From Planctomycetota bacterium (GTDB lineage: Bacteria; Planctomycetota; J058; JAJDCQ01): a stretch of DNA of 64,000 nucleotides. Numbering within the stretch: the first letter of the stretch is position 1; each line of letters opens with the position of its first letter. The stretch lies in NCBI GenBank assembly GCA_029260755.1, contig JAJDCQ010000082.1, forward strand, positions 1-64,000, in the 5' to 3' direction. Made by a program: the position numbers and the translations under genes. The notes under the pieces are model-generated. The model did no database searches. It was not told the DNA's origin and saw only the letters and a program-made list of their open reading frames with translations. Below are positions 8,271-19,248 of this stretch, piece after piece.

Positions 8271-8822
8271 ATGGACCTTCTCGCCCTCACGCGCCGACGT
8301 CATTTCTGCCTCGACCTCCGGTCGAGCGAGAAGACGGCCGTCCTCGAAGAGCTCCTCGACTTTCTCCTCGCCACCGGCGAGGTGCCAAAGGAGGCGCGAC
8401 CTCAGCTCCTCGCTGCCATTCTGGCCCGAGAGGAGCGCCTTTCGACGGGCATGGAGGGCGGCGTCGCCCTGCCCCACGGCCTCACCGACGCGATCGGTGA
8501 GGAGGTGGCCGTCGTGGGCATCTCCGGAAAGGGCGTTCCGTTCGAGGCTTTGGACGGTCAGCCCGCCCGCATCATCGTTCTGCTCCTGACCCCTCGCTCG
8601 AAGGTCTTCCGTCACGTCACGAACGTGCGCGAGATAGCTCGCGTTCTTCGTCACGGCGAGACTCGGGAGAGGATTTTGCTTGCTTCCCAACCCGAAGAGA
8701 TCGTCGAGGTCCTCGAGGACGCCTACCGTGAAGGAGACCGGCGCGACGAAGAGCGCCGGTCGGGGCGTCAGGCTCGAGTCGACGACGGCGAGAAGGGACC
8801 GAGCGGGACACCCGTCCCGTAG
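8271..8822 (+). CDS. PTS EIIA-like (PtsN/fructose type) regulatory protein
   Basis: 183 residues from the ATG at 8271; the longer frame upstream crosses the hairpins and was rejected. The fold is the PTS EIIA type-2 domain, which carries a phosphate on a histidine. The signature GVALPHG gives active-site H69 after STGMEGG, and the family's VVGISGKGVPFEALDG and IIVLLLTP segments follow. No sugar permease (EIIB/EIIC) adjoins it, so a regulatory PtsN-like role is more likely than sugar uptake. The last ~35 residues are charged and low in complexity. clpB begins 15 bases downstream on the same strand. Confidence 0.85.
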   Translation: MDLLALTRRRHFCLDLRSSEKTAVLEELLDFLLATGEVPKEARPQLLAAILAREERLSTGMEGGVALPHGLTDAIGEEVAVVGISGKGVPFEALDGQPARIIVLLLTPRSKVFRHVTNVREIARVLRHGETRERILLASQPEEIVEVLEDAYREGDRRDEERRSGRQARVDDGEKGPSGTPVP

Positions 8823-8837
8823 GAAGCGAGCAGAGAG

Positions 8838-11518
<2,681 letters not shown>

Positions 11519-11522
<4 letters not shown>

Positions 11523-12613
11523 GCCTCCACTGGGTCCTGGTCGGCGGGGCGGGCGTCGCCGCCTCCCTCGCCGCGCTCGAGTGGTGGCTCGGTCGTCGCG
11601 ACCGTCGGCGCGAGAGCGCCGCGGCGTGGGAGGAGTTCGACCGCCGCGTCGCCGATCAGGGCCTGACCCCGACCGAGGTGGAGCGCCTCCGCCGCTGGGC
11701 CGATCGCAGCGCCGTGAAGCGGCCGCAGGAGGCGCTCCAGTTCGTCGAGGTGTTCGAACGCTTCATCGCCGACGAGGTGGCGCTCCTCGGGTCGCTCCCG
11801 CCGCCCGACGCGCCCGACGAGGGCCGGGAGCGGTCGCTCGCGGAGCTCCGGTCGATCCGGCGCAAGCTCGAGCTCCACTCGGTTCAGAAGGGTGCGCCGC
11901 TCCGGAGCTCGCGCGAGCTCGAGGTCGGCCTCTCGGTCACGGTGCGCGGCGGGGTCGGCGGCGACGAGCGGGGAGACTTCCGCGTCGCGTCGATCGACGA
12001 CGAGAAGCTCCTCCTCGAGCCGCGCGGCGAAGCCGGCGCGAGCGGGGCGGACTCCGGCGACGCCGGTCCGGCGGCGATGCCCGCGCGGACGCCGATCTCG
12101 GGCGAGTACTCGGTCCACGATCTGACCCACGACGAGATCTGGGTGATCTTCTGGCGCGGCCTCGACGCGATCTACCGGTTCCGGGCGCCGGTGCTCCGTC
12201 GCGACGAGGACGGCGCGATCGTCGCGGGTCACGGGAGCAAGCTGATCCGGGTGCAGAACCGGCGCGACAAGCGGATCGACGCCCGCTTCGGCGTCGCGAT
12301 CGCCCGCGCGGGTCACGACGAGATCCGGGGCACGACGATCAACATCTCGATCGGCGGCGCGTCGATCCTCTCGCCCGTCGAGCTCGACAAGGGCGCGATG
12401 GTCGACCTGACCGTCGATGGAGACGCGGCGCCCATCAGGACCGCGCGCGCCGAGGTCGTCCGCAAGGGCAAGATCGTCGACGCCGACGGCGATCAGCGGC
12501 ACTACCTCCACTGCCGATTCCTCGACCTCGACGTCGACGTGCGGGCCGCCCTCGCGTCCTGGGTCGAGCGCCGCGACCTGCGGGCGAGCCAGACCCTTCT
12601 CGCCTCCGGCTGA
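11519..12613 (+). CDS. Membrane-anchored PilZ-domain protein (likely c-di-GMP binding)
   Basis: 364 residues, GTG start inside GTGA shared with the clpB stop. An N-terminal hydrophobic helix (about residues 4-18, [17 protein letters not shown]) anchors it. A helical middle part of about 20-180 has no recognised family. The C-terminal PilZ domain begins near residue 246 with the RxxxR motif ([13 protein letters not shown]) and continues with the second motif [10 protein letters not shown], the [D/N]xSxxG signature that binds cyclic di-GMP. Translational coupling to a disaggregase is unusual and suggests shared expression rather than shared chemistry. Confidence 0.88.
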
Positions 12614-12688
12614 GTCGAGTCGGCCGATCTCTCAATTTATTGTCATTTATACTGTTACGATCGACCTCGTGATCGGTGCATGGTGTGC

Positions 12689-12716
12689 TTGACACGCCGA
12701 CGGGCGCCGCTATAGT
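12689..12716 (+). promoter_or_regulatory. Strong sigma70-type promoter for the DksA-like gene
   Basis: A perfect TTGACA (12689-12694), a 16-base spacer and TATAGT (12711-12716, five of six). The start codon of the downstream gene is 43 bases past the -10 box. The surrounding 12630-12720 is less GC-rich than average, as expected of a promoter. Confidence 0.85.
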
Positions 12717-12759
12717 ACCCGCACTTCACGATCCTCGACGTCAATGACGAGATAACTCC

Positions 12760-13110
12760 ATGGCTGATAAGGACTTCGTTGACGGAATGCGTCGGATTCT
12801 CCTCGAGAAGAAGAAGTCGATCGAGGAGAACATCACGTCCGAGCTGAGCGAGATGCGCGAAGGCGAGGGTCATCACCTCGCCGACATGGACGATCTCGGC
12901 TCCGACGCCTTCGACGAGGCGACCGCTTTCCAGATCATGGAGATGGAGAGCGCGACCCTCGAGCAGATCAACAACGCGCTCCAGTTGATCGACGATGGCA
13001 AGTACGGCGCGTGCGAGGAGTGCGAGAAGAAGATCGGCCTCGAGAGGCTGAAGGCGCTTCCCTTCGCGACCCTCTGCATCAGCTGCAAGCAAGCGGAGGA
13101 GGGCGGCTAA
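12760..13110 (+). CDS. DksA/TraR-family zinc-finger protein
   Basis: 116 residues. DksA-type proteins enter the RNA polymerase secondary channel and, with ppGpp, adjust promoter choice. The N-terminal ~70 residues form a helical hairpin (LLEKKKSIEENI, then EQINNALQLIDDGKYG). The four-cysteine zinc finger is complete: C85xxC88, a 17-residue gap, C106xxC109. At 116 residues it is shorter than E. coli DksA (151) and lies in the range of DksA2/TraR-like or YocK-like relatives. The Asp pair at the coiled-coil tip of true DksA is not unambiguous here, so ppGpp-dependent activity is not certain. A consensus promoter precedes it and a hairpin spans its stop codon. Confidence 0.9.
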   Translation: MADKDFVDGMRRILLEKKKSIEENITSELSEMREGEGHHLADMDDLGSDAFDEATAFQIMEMESATLEQINNALQLIDDGKYGACEECEKKIGLERLKALPFATLCISCKQAEEGG

Positions 13111-13119
13111 CCGCCCTCC
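13098..13119 (+). terminator. Hairpin whose loop is the DksA-like gene's stop codon
   Basis: GGAGGGCGG (13098-13106) pairs perfectly with CCGCCCTCC (13111-13119). The four-base loop CTAA contains the TAA stop. No U-run follows. The stem lies partly inside the coding sequence, encoding the final Glu-Glu-Gly-Gly. Confidence 0.5.
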
Positions 13120-13295
13120 GTCCCGCTCCGCCCGCGCGCCGTCTCCCCTCGCACTCCGCCGACCGGGCCGCGTCCGTCGCGACGTCAAGCCGGTCGCGCT
13201 CCTACCCGATAGATCGAGTAGCCGCCGCCTCGAGGCGTCGGGGGAAGATCCCCGGGCCGGGCCGGCGGCGTGGACGCGTCGAGGGGACGGCTCCG

Positions 13296-15203
13296 ATGCT
13301 CGAGCGGGTGACAGAGACGACGGCAGGCCCGAAGGCGGTCGGTAACGAGGCGATCGACGGCGAGGCGAGCGCCGAGCCGGGGATCGCGTCGCCGGACGAC
13401 GATCCGGAGCCGCCGCCGCCCGAGGGCCGCGAGCCCGAGCCGTCGCGCGCGCAGCCGCTGATCGCCGCCGGCGCGATCCTCGTCGTCGGGGCGGTCCTCC
13501 TTCCGCTCATGTGGCGTCTCGGCGCGGGGACCGCCGCGCCGGCGCGGTCCGTCGACGTGGACGCCGAGGCGGCCGCCGCCGAGCGCACGGCGCGCCTCCG
13601 CGAGGGCGCGCGGCTGCTCCGGGACGCGGTGAGCGCGCAGGGCGCGGGCGACCTCGACGCGGCGGCCGCCGCCCTCTCGCGCGTGGTCGACGAGCACGAC
13701 GACCCCGACACCGTCGCCCGGGCGCTCGCGCGCCTCGACGAGGTCGAGCGCGAACGGCGGGCGCGTCGCGAGCGACTCGAGGCGGTCGCGCGTCGCCAGG
13801 CGCTCGCGATGGAGCGCAGCGCGGCGGGGCGGCCGGACGAGGCGGTCACGATCCTCGAGGCGATCGATCCATCCACCATCGGCGCCGCGGCCGCGACCGA
13901 GATCACGGGCGCGCTCGCCGAGGCGCGCTCGGCGGCGCGCGAGCGAGCCGCGCGGGCCGCCGACGCGTTCGAGGAGGCCCGGGGTGCCGAGGCGACGGGC
14001 GACCGAGACGAGGCGCGGCGGCGCTACGAGACGGTCGTCGTCACGTTCGATGGGCTGCCCCACGCGCAGCTCGCCCTCGAGGCGCTCCGCGCCCTCGGGG
14101 AGCATCGGGCGCGTCAGCCGGCGGCGACCGAGGCGGTCGCGCCGGTCGCCGACGCGGACGAGCTCGCGGCGCTCGCCGATGCGCTCGCGCGGGCCGGCGA
14201 GCACGACCGGGCCATCGAGGAGCTGGGCCGCGCCCTCGAGGCCCGCCCCGGCGACACGACGCTGACGGCGAAGCTCGACGCGGTCGTGGCGAGCCGGCGG
14301 CGCGCGGACGAGGCGCGGGAGCGCAGCGATCAGGCGCGGCGCTTCTACGAGGACGGCGTCCGGGCGCTCGCCGCGCGGGACCTCGTCAGCGCGGAGACGA
14401 CGCTCGCCGAGGCGCTCCGCCTCGAGCCCGATCTCGACGAGGCGCGCGTGAAGCTCGGCCTCGCCCGCTACCATCGCGAGATCGAGCGGGCGACCGCCGC
14501 CGCCGAGCGGGGCGACCGCGAGGCGACCCGGGCCGCGCTGGTGCGCGCGATCGACGCCGGACCCGACGCCGACCCCGAGTGCGCCCGCGAGTGGCTCGGT
14601 CGGCTCGAGGCAGCCGACGAGGCGGCGATGCTCGCGGAGACCGCGGCGGCCGCGCCCGTCGTCGCCGACGGGACGCCCGCGGCCGAGAGCGACGCGGTGG
14701 AGGTCGGCGCGTCCGGCTCCGAGGTCCTGTCGGTCGCCGCCGAGAGCTCCGGAGACGCCGAGGCCGAGACGCCGACCGACGCCGAGGCCGCCCCCGCGCG
14801 GTCAGAGGGCGACGCCGGGCCCCAGGCCGGGCCGGCCGCCGAGCCCGAAGCCGCGGCGGACGCCGCGCCCGAGGCGAGGACGGACGCCGACCCCGACGCC
14901 GCGGCGAAGGAGCTCCAGCTCTTCCTCTCCGTCCAGGTGATCTCCCTCGGCGCGCGGCACCGCGAGCGAGCCCTCGCCCTCGGCGCCGAGCTTCGCGAGC
15001 TCGGCTTCGACGCGTTCCTCGTGACGCGCGGGCGGATCGTGAGTATCTGCGTCGGTCGGATCGCGCCGTCGAGCCCGGCGGACGCAGCCGCCCTCCGGAC
15101 GCGGCTGCGTGGCACGAAGCTCGCCGGCGGCGTCGGCTTCCCCGACTGCTTCACGGTGCAGCTCCACGCTCAGCTCGCCGTCGATCTCGACGACGTCCGA
15201 TGA
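13296..15203 (+). CDS. Single-pass membrane protein with TPR-like repeats and C-terminal SPOR domain
   Basis: 635 residues from the ATG at 13296, preceded by GAGGGGA. A cytoplasmic Glu/Pro-rich N-terminus leads to one membrane helix at about residues 52-71 (PLIAAGAILVVGAVLLPLMW). The long Ala/Glu/Arg-rich helical part (about 85-450) shows TPR-like spacing, for example ERSDQARRFYEDGVRALAAR. An acidic Ala/Glu linker runs about 460-550. The end, from LFLSVQVISL to FTVQLH, fits a SPOR domain, the fold that binds denuded peptidoglycan at division sites. A role in envelope growth or division is inferred from that domain. The SPOR match is by pattern only. Confidence 0.75.
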   Translation: MLERVTETTAGPKAVGNEAIDGEASAEPGIASPDDDPEPPPPEGREPEPSRAQPLIAAGAILVVGAVLLPLMWRLGAGTAAPARSVDVDAEAAAAERTARLREGARLLRDAVSAQGAGDLDAAAAALSRVVDEHDDPDTVARALARLDEVERERRARRERLEAVARRQALAMERSAAGRPDEAVTILEAIDPSTIGAAAATEITGALAEARSAARERAARAADAFEEARGAEATGDRDEARRRYETVVVTFDGLPHAQLALEALRALGEHRARQPAATEAVAPVADADELAALADALARAGEHDRAIEELGRALEARPGDTTLTAKLDAVVASRRRADEARERSDQARRFYEDGVRALAARDLVSAETTLAEALRLEPDLDEARVKLGLARYHREIERATAAAERGDREATRAALVRAIDAGPDADPECAREWLGRLEAADEAAMLAETAAAAPVVADGTPAAESDAVEVGASGSEVLSVAAESSGDAEAETPTDAEAAPARSEGDAGPQAGPAAEPEAAADAAPEARTDADPDAAAKELQLFLSVQVISLGARHRERALALGAELRELGFDAFLVTRGRIVSICVGRIAPSSPADAAALRTRLRGTKLAGGVGFPDCFTVQLHAQLAVDLDDVR

Positions 15204-15215
15204 CGCTGCTATACT
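15187..15215 (+). promoter_or_regulatory. Possible promoter inside the end of the SPOR gene
   Basis: TCGACG (15187-15192, four of six to TTGACA), 17 bases, then TATACT (15210-15215, five of six). It would start transcription about 70 bases before the zinc-ribbon gene. Confidence 0.5.
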
Positions 15216-15294
15216 GACTCCTGCTGTAAGCCCCGAGTTTCCAGGGCCCAGGGCGATCCGGGCCGATCGGGCGACGCGAGCGGGTGGCGGCGCG

Positions 15295-15675
15295 ATGATC
15301 AAGCTCCTCTGCAAGTGCGGCAAAGAGCTCGAGCTCCCCGACGAGCTCGCCGGACGCAAGATCAAGTGCAAGCACTGCGACAAGGTGCTCAAGGTGCCGC
15401 CCCGCAAGGAGCTGATCCAGGAGGTCGGAGAGCTCCGATACGGCCCCGAGTCGAAGTTCTACATCAAGGACATGCACTCCTGTCCGGGGTGCGGTCGGGG
15501 CTACCCCAAGACTCTCCTGATCTGTGTCCCGTGCGGGCTGAACATCCGCACCGGCGCGATCCTCTACTCGAGCGCGGACAACTCGAACGCGAGCTCGATC
15601 TCCAACACGAGCGGCGAGCACGGCAAGCCCGTCGGGATCACCCAGCGGCTCTTCCGCCGCTTCATCGGCCGCTGA
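15295..15675 (+). CDS. Small double zinc-ribbon protein
   Basis: 126 residues. Two cysteine clusters suggest two zinc ribbons. The first pairs CKCG near residue 6 with CKHC near residue 24, over a GRKIKC segment like that of MJ0042-type and related N-terminal ribbons. The second pairs CPGCG near residue 63 with CVPCG near residue 78. The tail is Ser/Asn-rich and ends in a basic amphipathic FRRFIGR. The first ribbon with LPDELAGRKIKCKHC resembles those in many planctomycete proteins. Function unknown; a nucleic-acid or protein-binding adaptor is possible. The next gene starts eight bases after the stop, so the two are probably co-transcribed. Confidence 0.75.
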   Translation: MIKLLCKCGKELELPDELAGRKIKCKHCDKVLKVPPRKELIQEVGELRYGPESKFYIKDMHSCPGCGRGYPKTLLICVPCGLNIRTGAILYSSADNSNASSISNTSGEHGKPVGITQRLFRRFIGR

Positions 15676-15683
15676 GAGCACCC

Positions 15684-16007
15684 ATGGCAGACATCGACGA
15701 CCTCACCAGTCAGCTCGCGAACGTCGACCACGGCAAGGTCCGCGCGATCCAGGACAAGGATCGCGTCTACCTCGTGATCCAGGACGCGCCGGCCGAGCTC
15801 CGCCGTCTCGCCGCCGCGCTCGAGAAGATCAACGTCACGGAGATCAAGGCGCTCGTCGCCTACATGAACCCCGAGGCGGGTGATCTCACCGACGAGCAGG
15901 TCGTCGAGATCCTTGCGAAGGGCCAGGCCGCCGCGGCCGCCGCCGCCGAGTCCGCCGCGAAGCCCGCGGACGAGGGCGCCGAGCCCCCCGCCGCCGCCGC
16001 CGACTGA
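15684..16007 (+). CDS. Small soluble protein with Ala/Glu-rich tail, unrecognised
   Basis: 107 residues. The first ~70 are a compact mixed alpha/beta sequence (KVRAIQDKDRVYLVIQDAP, then EIKALVAYMNPEAGDLTDEQ) with helix and strand alternation. The final ~35 are Ala/Glu/Pro low-complexity. There is no signal peptide, membrane segment or metal motif. It follows the zinc-ribbon gene after eight bases, and the pair may work together. No family is recognised. Confidence 0.65.
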   Translation: MADIDDLTSQLANVDHGKVRAIQDKDRVYLVIQDAPAELRRLAAALEKINVTEIKALVAYMNPEAGDLTDEQVVEILAKGQAAAAAAAESAAKPADEGAEPPAAAAD

Positions 16008-16151
16008 CCGTCCCGTTCCTCAAGCCCTCGACGCCGAATGTCGAAGGCGTTGGAAGGGATGAGCGACACGACCCGACCTACCCCGAACGTCCGAATCGAC
16101 GCCATCTTGCGGCGGTGCGCGCGTAAACCCCACCGTGACGGTGTCCTTTCA

Positions 16152-16180
16152 TTGACACGCCGTGGCGGGACACCTATAAT
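16152..16180 (+). promoter_or_regulatory. Perfect consensus sigma70 promoter
   Basis: TTGACA (16152-16157), exactly 17 bases, then TATAAT (16175-16180). Both boxes and the spacing match the textbook consensus in a roughly 70% GC background. It should drive the exported protein gene 78 bases downstream. Confidence 0.93.
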
Positions 16181-16257
16181 TCCGCCCACGGCCAAGGGTC
16201 AGCGGTCCCGAGGGGGGAGCCGCGCCAGACCGAACAGGCCGGTCCGGAGGTCGCCCG

Positions 16258-16731
16258 ATGCGCGCTCGCTCCTTCCTCACCGCTCTCGCGCTCGTGTTCG
16301 TGCTCGGAGTCGTCTCGACGCCCGTCGCGGACGGTCAGGACTACCGCTACTTCGACCGGGAGGATCTCTTCCGGGAGAGGGAGAAGTGGGTCGGCACCGG
16401 CGCGGTCGTGACCGATGTGCTCATGAAGGTCTGGGAGCACCAGGAGGTCAAGGGCTACCTCAAGTTCGAGACCCGCTACTTCCGCTGCGCCGTGAAGGCC
16501 GACAGCGAGGCTGCCGAGATGATCAAGCAGCTCGCCGAGCAGCTCGACGACGGCGGCAAGGGCAAGCGGCTCGTCACCGTCTGGGGTCTGGTCGATCGCC
16601 CGGAGTTCTGGGGCGAGGTCAGCAACCAGGACGAGGGCGTCGACACCGAGACGATCTGGATCGTCGCCGACAACGTCACCAAGCCGCGCGAGCACCACTT
16701 CCTAGACATCGACCTCGACGAGGACTGGTAA
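16258..16731 (+). CDS. Small exported protein, unrecognised
   Basis: 157 residues with a classic signal peptide (MRARSFLTALALVFVLGVVS, cleavage probably after residue ~25 at VADG-QD). The mature part is acidic and strand-rich (WVGTGAVVTDVLMKVW, LVTVWGLVDRPEFWGEV, ETIWIVADNV), which could form a small OB-like or beta-barrel fold. That is only an impression. It contains one cysteine in the mature part. A perfect consensus promoter 78 bases upstream suggests high, constitutive expression. Confidence 0.75.
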   Translation: MRARSFLTALALVFVLGVVSTPVADGQDYRYFDREDLFREREKWVGTGAVVTDVLMKVWEHQEVKGYLKFETRYFRCAVKADSEAAEMIKQLAEQLDDGGKGKRLVTVWGLVDRPEFWGEVSNQDEGVDTETIWIVADNVTKPREHHFLDIDLDEDW

Positions 16732-16824
16732 CGGTCCGACCGTGCGCCTCGCGGCGCGCGGGGGATCGAGCCGCTCGTCTCATTCGTGATCCACGGGGGC
16801 GTTCGCGCGCCCTCAGGCCGGGGA

Positions 16825-16851
16825 GGAACCGTCTCTTCGCGTGACGGTTCC
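16825..16851 (+). promoter_or_regulatory. Hairpin abutting the hpnH ribosome binding site
   Basis: GGAACCGTC (16825-16833) pairs perfectly with GACGGTTCC (16843-16851) around a 9-nt loop. The AGGGG ribosome binding site starts at the very next base (16852). It could end transcription from the upstream gene or modulate hpnH translation. Confidence 0.5.
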
Positions 16852-16866
16852 AGGGGAATGCCACAC

Positions 16867-18096
16867 ATGGGGTTGTCGATTCGTCAGGCGATCAAGGTCG
16901 CATCGTATGTCGCCTACCACAAGCTCAAGGGCACGAAGCGCTTTCCGCTCGTCCTCATGCTGGAGCCGCTGTTCCGGTGCAACCTCGAGTGCGCCGGCTG
17001 TGGCAAGATCCAGTACCCGGAAGAGACCCTCAAGAAGCGCCTCACCCCGGACCAGTGCTTCCACGCGATCGAGGAGTGCGGCGCGCCCGTCGTGTCGATC
17101 GCCGGCGGCGAGCCGCTGATCCACCCCGAGATGCCCGAGATCGTCCGCGGGATGATCGATCGCGGTAAGTTCATCTACTTCTGCACGAACGCGATCCTCC
17201 TCGAGCGCGACCTCGACAAGTATCAGCCGAGCCCGTACCTCAACCTGAGCATCCACCTCGACGGCCTCGAGGCGCGCCACGATCACAGCGTCTGCCGCGA
17301 CGGCGTCTTCAAGAAGGCGGTCGAGGCGATCAAGGTCGCGAAGGAGCGCGGGTTCCGCGTCACCACGAACACGACCGTGTTCGAGTGGGACGACCCGCAG
17401 GAGATGCGCGACTTCTTCGACTACGTCCAGGGGCTCGGCGTCGACGGGATGATGATCAGCCCGGGCTACGCCTACGAGAAGGCGCCCGACCAGGCGCACT
17501 TCCTCGCGCGCGAGAAGACCAAGGAGCTCTTCCGCGAGGCGCTCCGCGACCGGCACAAGTACAACTTCAACCACTCGCCGTTCTTCCTCGACTTCCTCGA
17601 GGGCGGTCGCGAGTACGCCTGCACGCCGTGGGGCAACCCGACGCGGAACATCTTCGGCTGGCAGAAGCCCTGCTACCTCATGGCGGAAGGCTACACCGAG
17701 ACCTACCGCGAGCTCATCGAAGAGACCGAGTGGGACAACTACGGGACGGGGAACCATCCCAAGTGCGCCCAGTGCATGGTCCACAGCGGCTACGAGGCGA
17801 GCGCCGTCCTCGAGGCGTTCGGGAGCATGGGCGGGCTGGTCGACATGGCCGCGAGCGTCTTCAACCCGAAGCGACGCCCGCGCCGCGCCGGCCGCGGGTT
17901 CAAGGACGGGCTCGACGTGCCCGAGCAGGTCATCGAGGCGGCGCGCCGCGGCGAGATCGTCCGCGAGACGCCGGTCCCGACCGACGCCGCGTCGGCGAGC
18001 TGCAGCATCCCGACCGACGAGGTCCCCGAGACGGCGAAGATCACGCGCCGCACGCCATCGGGGAAGCTCGACCAGACGACCACCATCAACGTCTAG
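16867..18096 (+). CDS. hpnH: HpnH, radical SAM adenosylhopane synthase
   Basis: 409 residues. HpnH joins the 5'-deoxyadenosyl group to diploptene/hopene, the first step towards extended bacteriohopanepolyols. The radical SAM iron-sulfur motif is C38-x3-C42-x2-C45 ([16 protein letters not shown]), followed by [15 protein letters not shown] and the conserved AYEKAPDQ and [10 protein letters not shown] segments known from HpnH. A further cluster-like CAQC lies near residue 302. The start at 16867 was preferred because AGGGG lies 10 bases before it; an ATG three codons earlier is too close to that site. The last ~60 residues are variable and basic. hpnG follows on the same strand. Confidence 0.95.
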   Translation: MGLSIRQAIKVASYVAYHKLKGTKRFPLVLMLEPLFRCNLECAGCGKIQYPEETLKKRLTPDQCFHAIEECGAPVVSIAGGEPLIHPEMPEIVRGMIDRGKFIYFCTNAILLERDLDKYQPSPYLNLSIHLDGLEARHDHSVCRDGVFKKAVEAIKVAKERGFRVTTNTTVFEWDDPQEMRDFFDYVQGLGVDGMMISPGYAYEKAPDQAHFLAREKTKELFREALRDRHKYNFNHSPFFLDFLEGGREYACTPWGNPTRNIFGWQKPCYLMAEGYTETYRELIEETEWDNYGTGNHPKCAQCMVHSGYEASAVLEAFGSMGGLVDMAASVFNPKRRPRRAGRGFKDGLDVPEQVIEAARRGEIVRETPVPTDAASASCSIPTDEVPETAKITRRTPSGKLDQTTTINV

Positions 18097-18145
18097 TCGA
18101 CGACCCCCACCACCCCAGTCGCCGCCGCGGGCGAGAGCGAGCACC

Positions 18146-18919
18146 GTGAACGAAACGGAGTCGCCTCGCCCGTTCGCGTTTCTGACGGCCGTCGCGGCCG
18201 AGGCGAGCGTGCTCCGCGCGCGCCTCGGCTCCGCGAAGCCGCTCCCCGGACAGAGCGGCGGCGCCGGCGAGCTCGAGGTCGCCACCCTCCTGCAGGATCG
18301 GGTGATCTACCTCGGCCGCACCGGCCCCGGCGAGGACCGCGCCGCCCGGGCCGTCCGCCGCCTCGCGGCCCTGCGCGTCCCCCCGCGAGCGATCATCCTC
18401 GTCGGCTGCGCGGGTGGTCTGACGTCCGACCAGAAGGTCGGCGACGTCGTCCTCTGCACCCGGGCGCTCGCCGACGGCGTCGCGGGCGGCGTCGAGCCCG
18501 ACGCCGAGCTCCTCGAGCGACTCGAGGCGGCGCTCCGGGCCGGGTCGATCCATCCCCGTCGCGGCCCGACGGTGACGGTCGCCCGCGTCGCCGGAGCGAG
18601 CGGGAAGGCGGCGATCGCGAGGGCGAACCCGGGCGCCCTCGCCGTGGCCATGGAGGACCGAGGCCTCGCCCGCACGGCGAACGAGCTCGGCCTCCCCTGG
18701 GCGGCGATCCGGGTGATCCTCGATCCGCTCGAGGTGAGCGTCCCCGCGGCGGCCGCCGGCTTCGTCAGCCCGAGCGGCGAGACGAGGATGGGCCGCGCGA
18801 TCGCGCACCTCGCCCTGAACCCGCGTGCGCTCCCGGGCTTCCTCGAGCTCGGAAAGGCCTCGGCGGTGGTGGCCGAGCGGGTGGCCGCGATCGTGGGGGT
18901 GATCGCGCAGCGCGCGTAG
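18146..18919 (+). CDS. hpnG: HpnG-type adenosylhopane nucleosidase/phosphorylase
   Basis: 257 residues, GTG start. It belongs to the purine nucleoside phosphorylase/MTA nucleosidase superfamily. In hopanoid loci this protein removes adenine from adenosylhopane made by HpnH. The superfamily pattern is visible: ILVGCAGGLTSDQKVGDVVL, with the glycine-rich phosphate/ribose loop, and VAMEDRGLARTANELGLPWAAIRV, with the purine-contacting acidic residue region. The 49-base gap to hpnH and shared direction support a two-gene unit. Sequence alone would allow another nucleosidase; the neighbour makes HpnG by far the best reading. Squalene-hopene cyclase is not in the window. Confidence 0.85.
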   Translation: MNETESPRPFAFLTAVAAEASVLRARLGSAKPLPGQSGGAGELEVATLLQDRVIYLGRTGPGEDRAARAVRRLAALRVPPRAIILVGCAGGLTSDQKVGDVVLCTRALADGVAGGVEPDAELLERLEAALRAGSIHPRRGPTVTVARVAGASGKAAIARANPGALAVAMEDRGLARTANELGLPWAAIRVILDPLEVSVPAAAAGFVSPSGETRMGRAIAHLALNPRALPGFLELGKASAVVAERVAAIVGVIAQRA

Positions 18920-18960
18920 CGTCGAGACTGACCCGCAGCGACTCGGCGCCGACCGGGACG

Positions 18961-19042
18961 GTCCGCGCAATCCGCGCAATCCGCGGTTCCCACTCGTCTC
19001 GCACCGAGAGGACGGAACCGCGGATTGCGCGGATGACGCGGA
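18961..19042. repeat. Family A palindromic repeat, copy 1
   Basis: Arms at 18962-18990 and 19014-19042 are inverted copies (27 of 29 positions) around a 23-nt loop. Each arm is built from TCCGCG units spaced 9 bases apart and ends in GGTTCC/GGAACC. The loop holds CTCG...CGAG, as in copy 3. The right-hand flank (GCGAGTTGCCG) is the inverse of the left-hand flank of copies 2 and 3. It lies between hpnG and the methyltransferase gene in a 329-base gap that otherwise holds nothing recognisable. Confidence 0.9.
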
Positions 19043-19248
19043 CTGCGAGTTGCCGTCTCCCGGTCCACTGCCGAGGTGTCCGCTTCTCGCGTGCCGACTC
19101 TAGGGACGAACGCGCGCCCCGATTCGCGGATGCTCACGCCTGAGATCGTCCCAAATGTCGACTGGGGCTCAGGATGCGGCGCAGACAAACCGATGCTCCC
19201 CATGGTAGTTTTCCGCGTCGTGCGCGCGGTCACACCGAGGGAGTCGGC

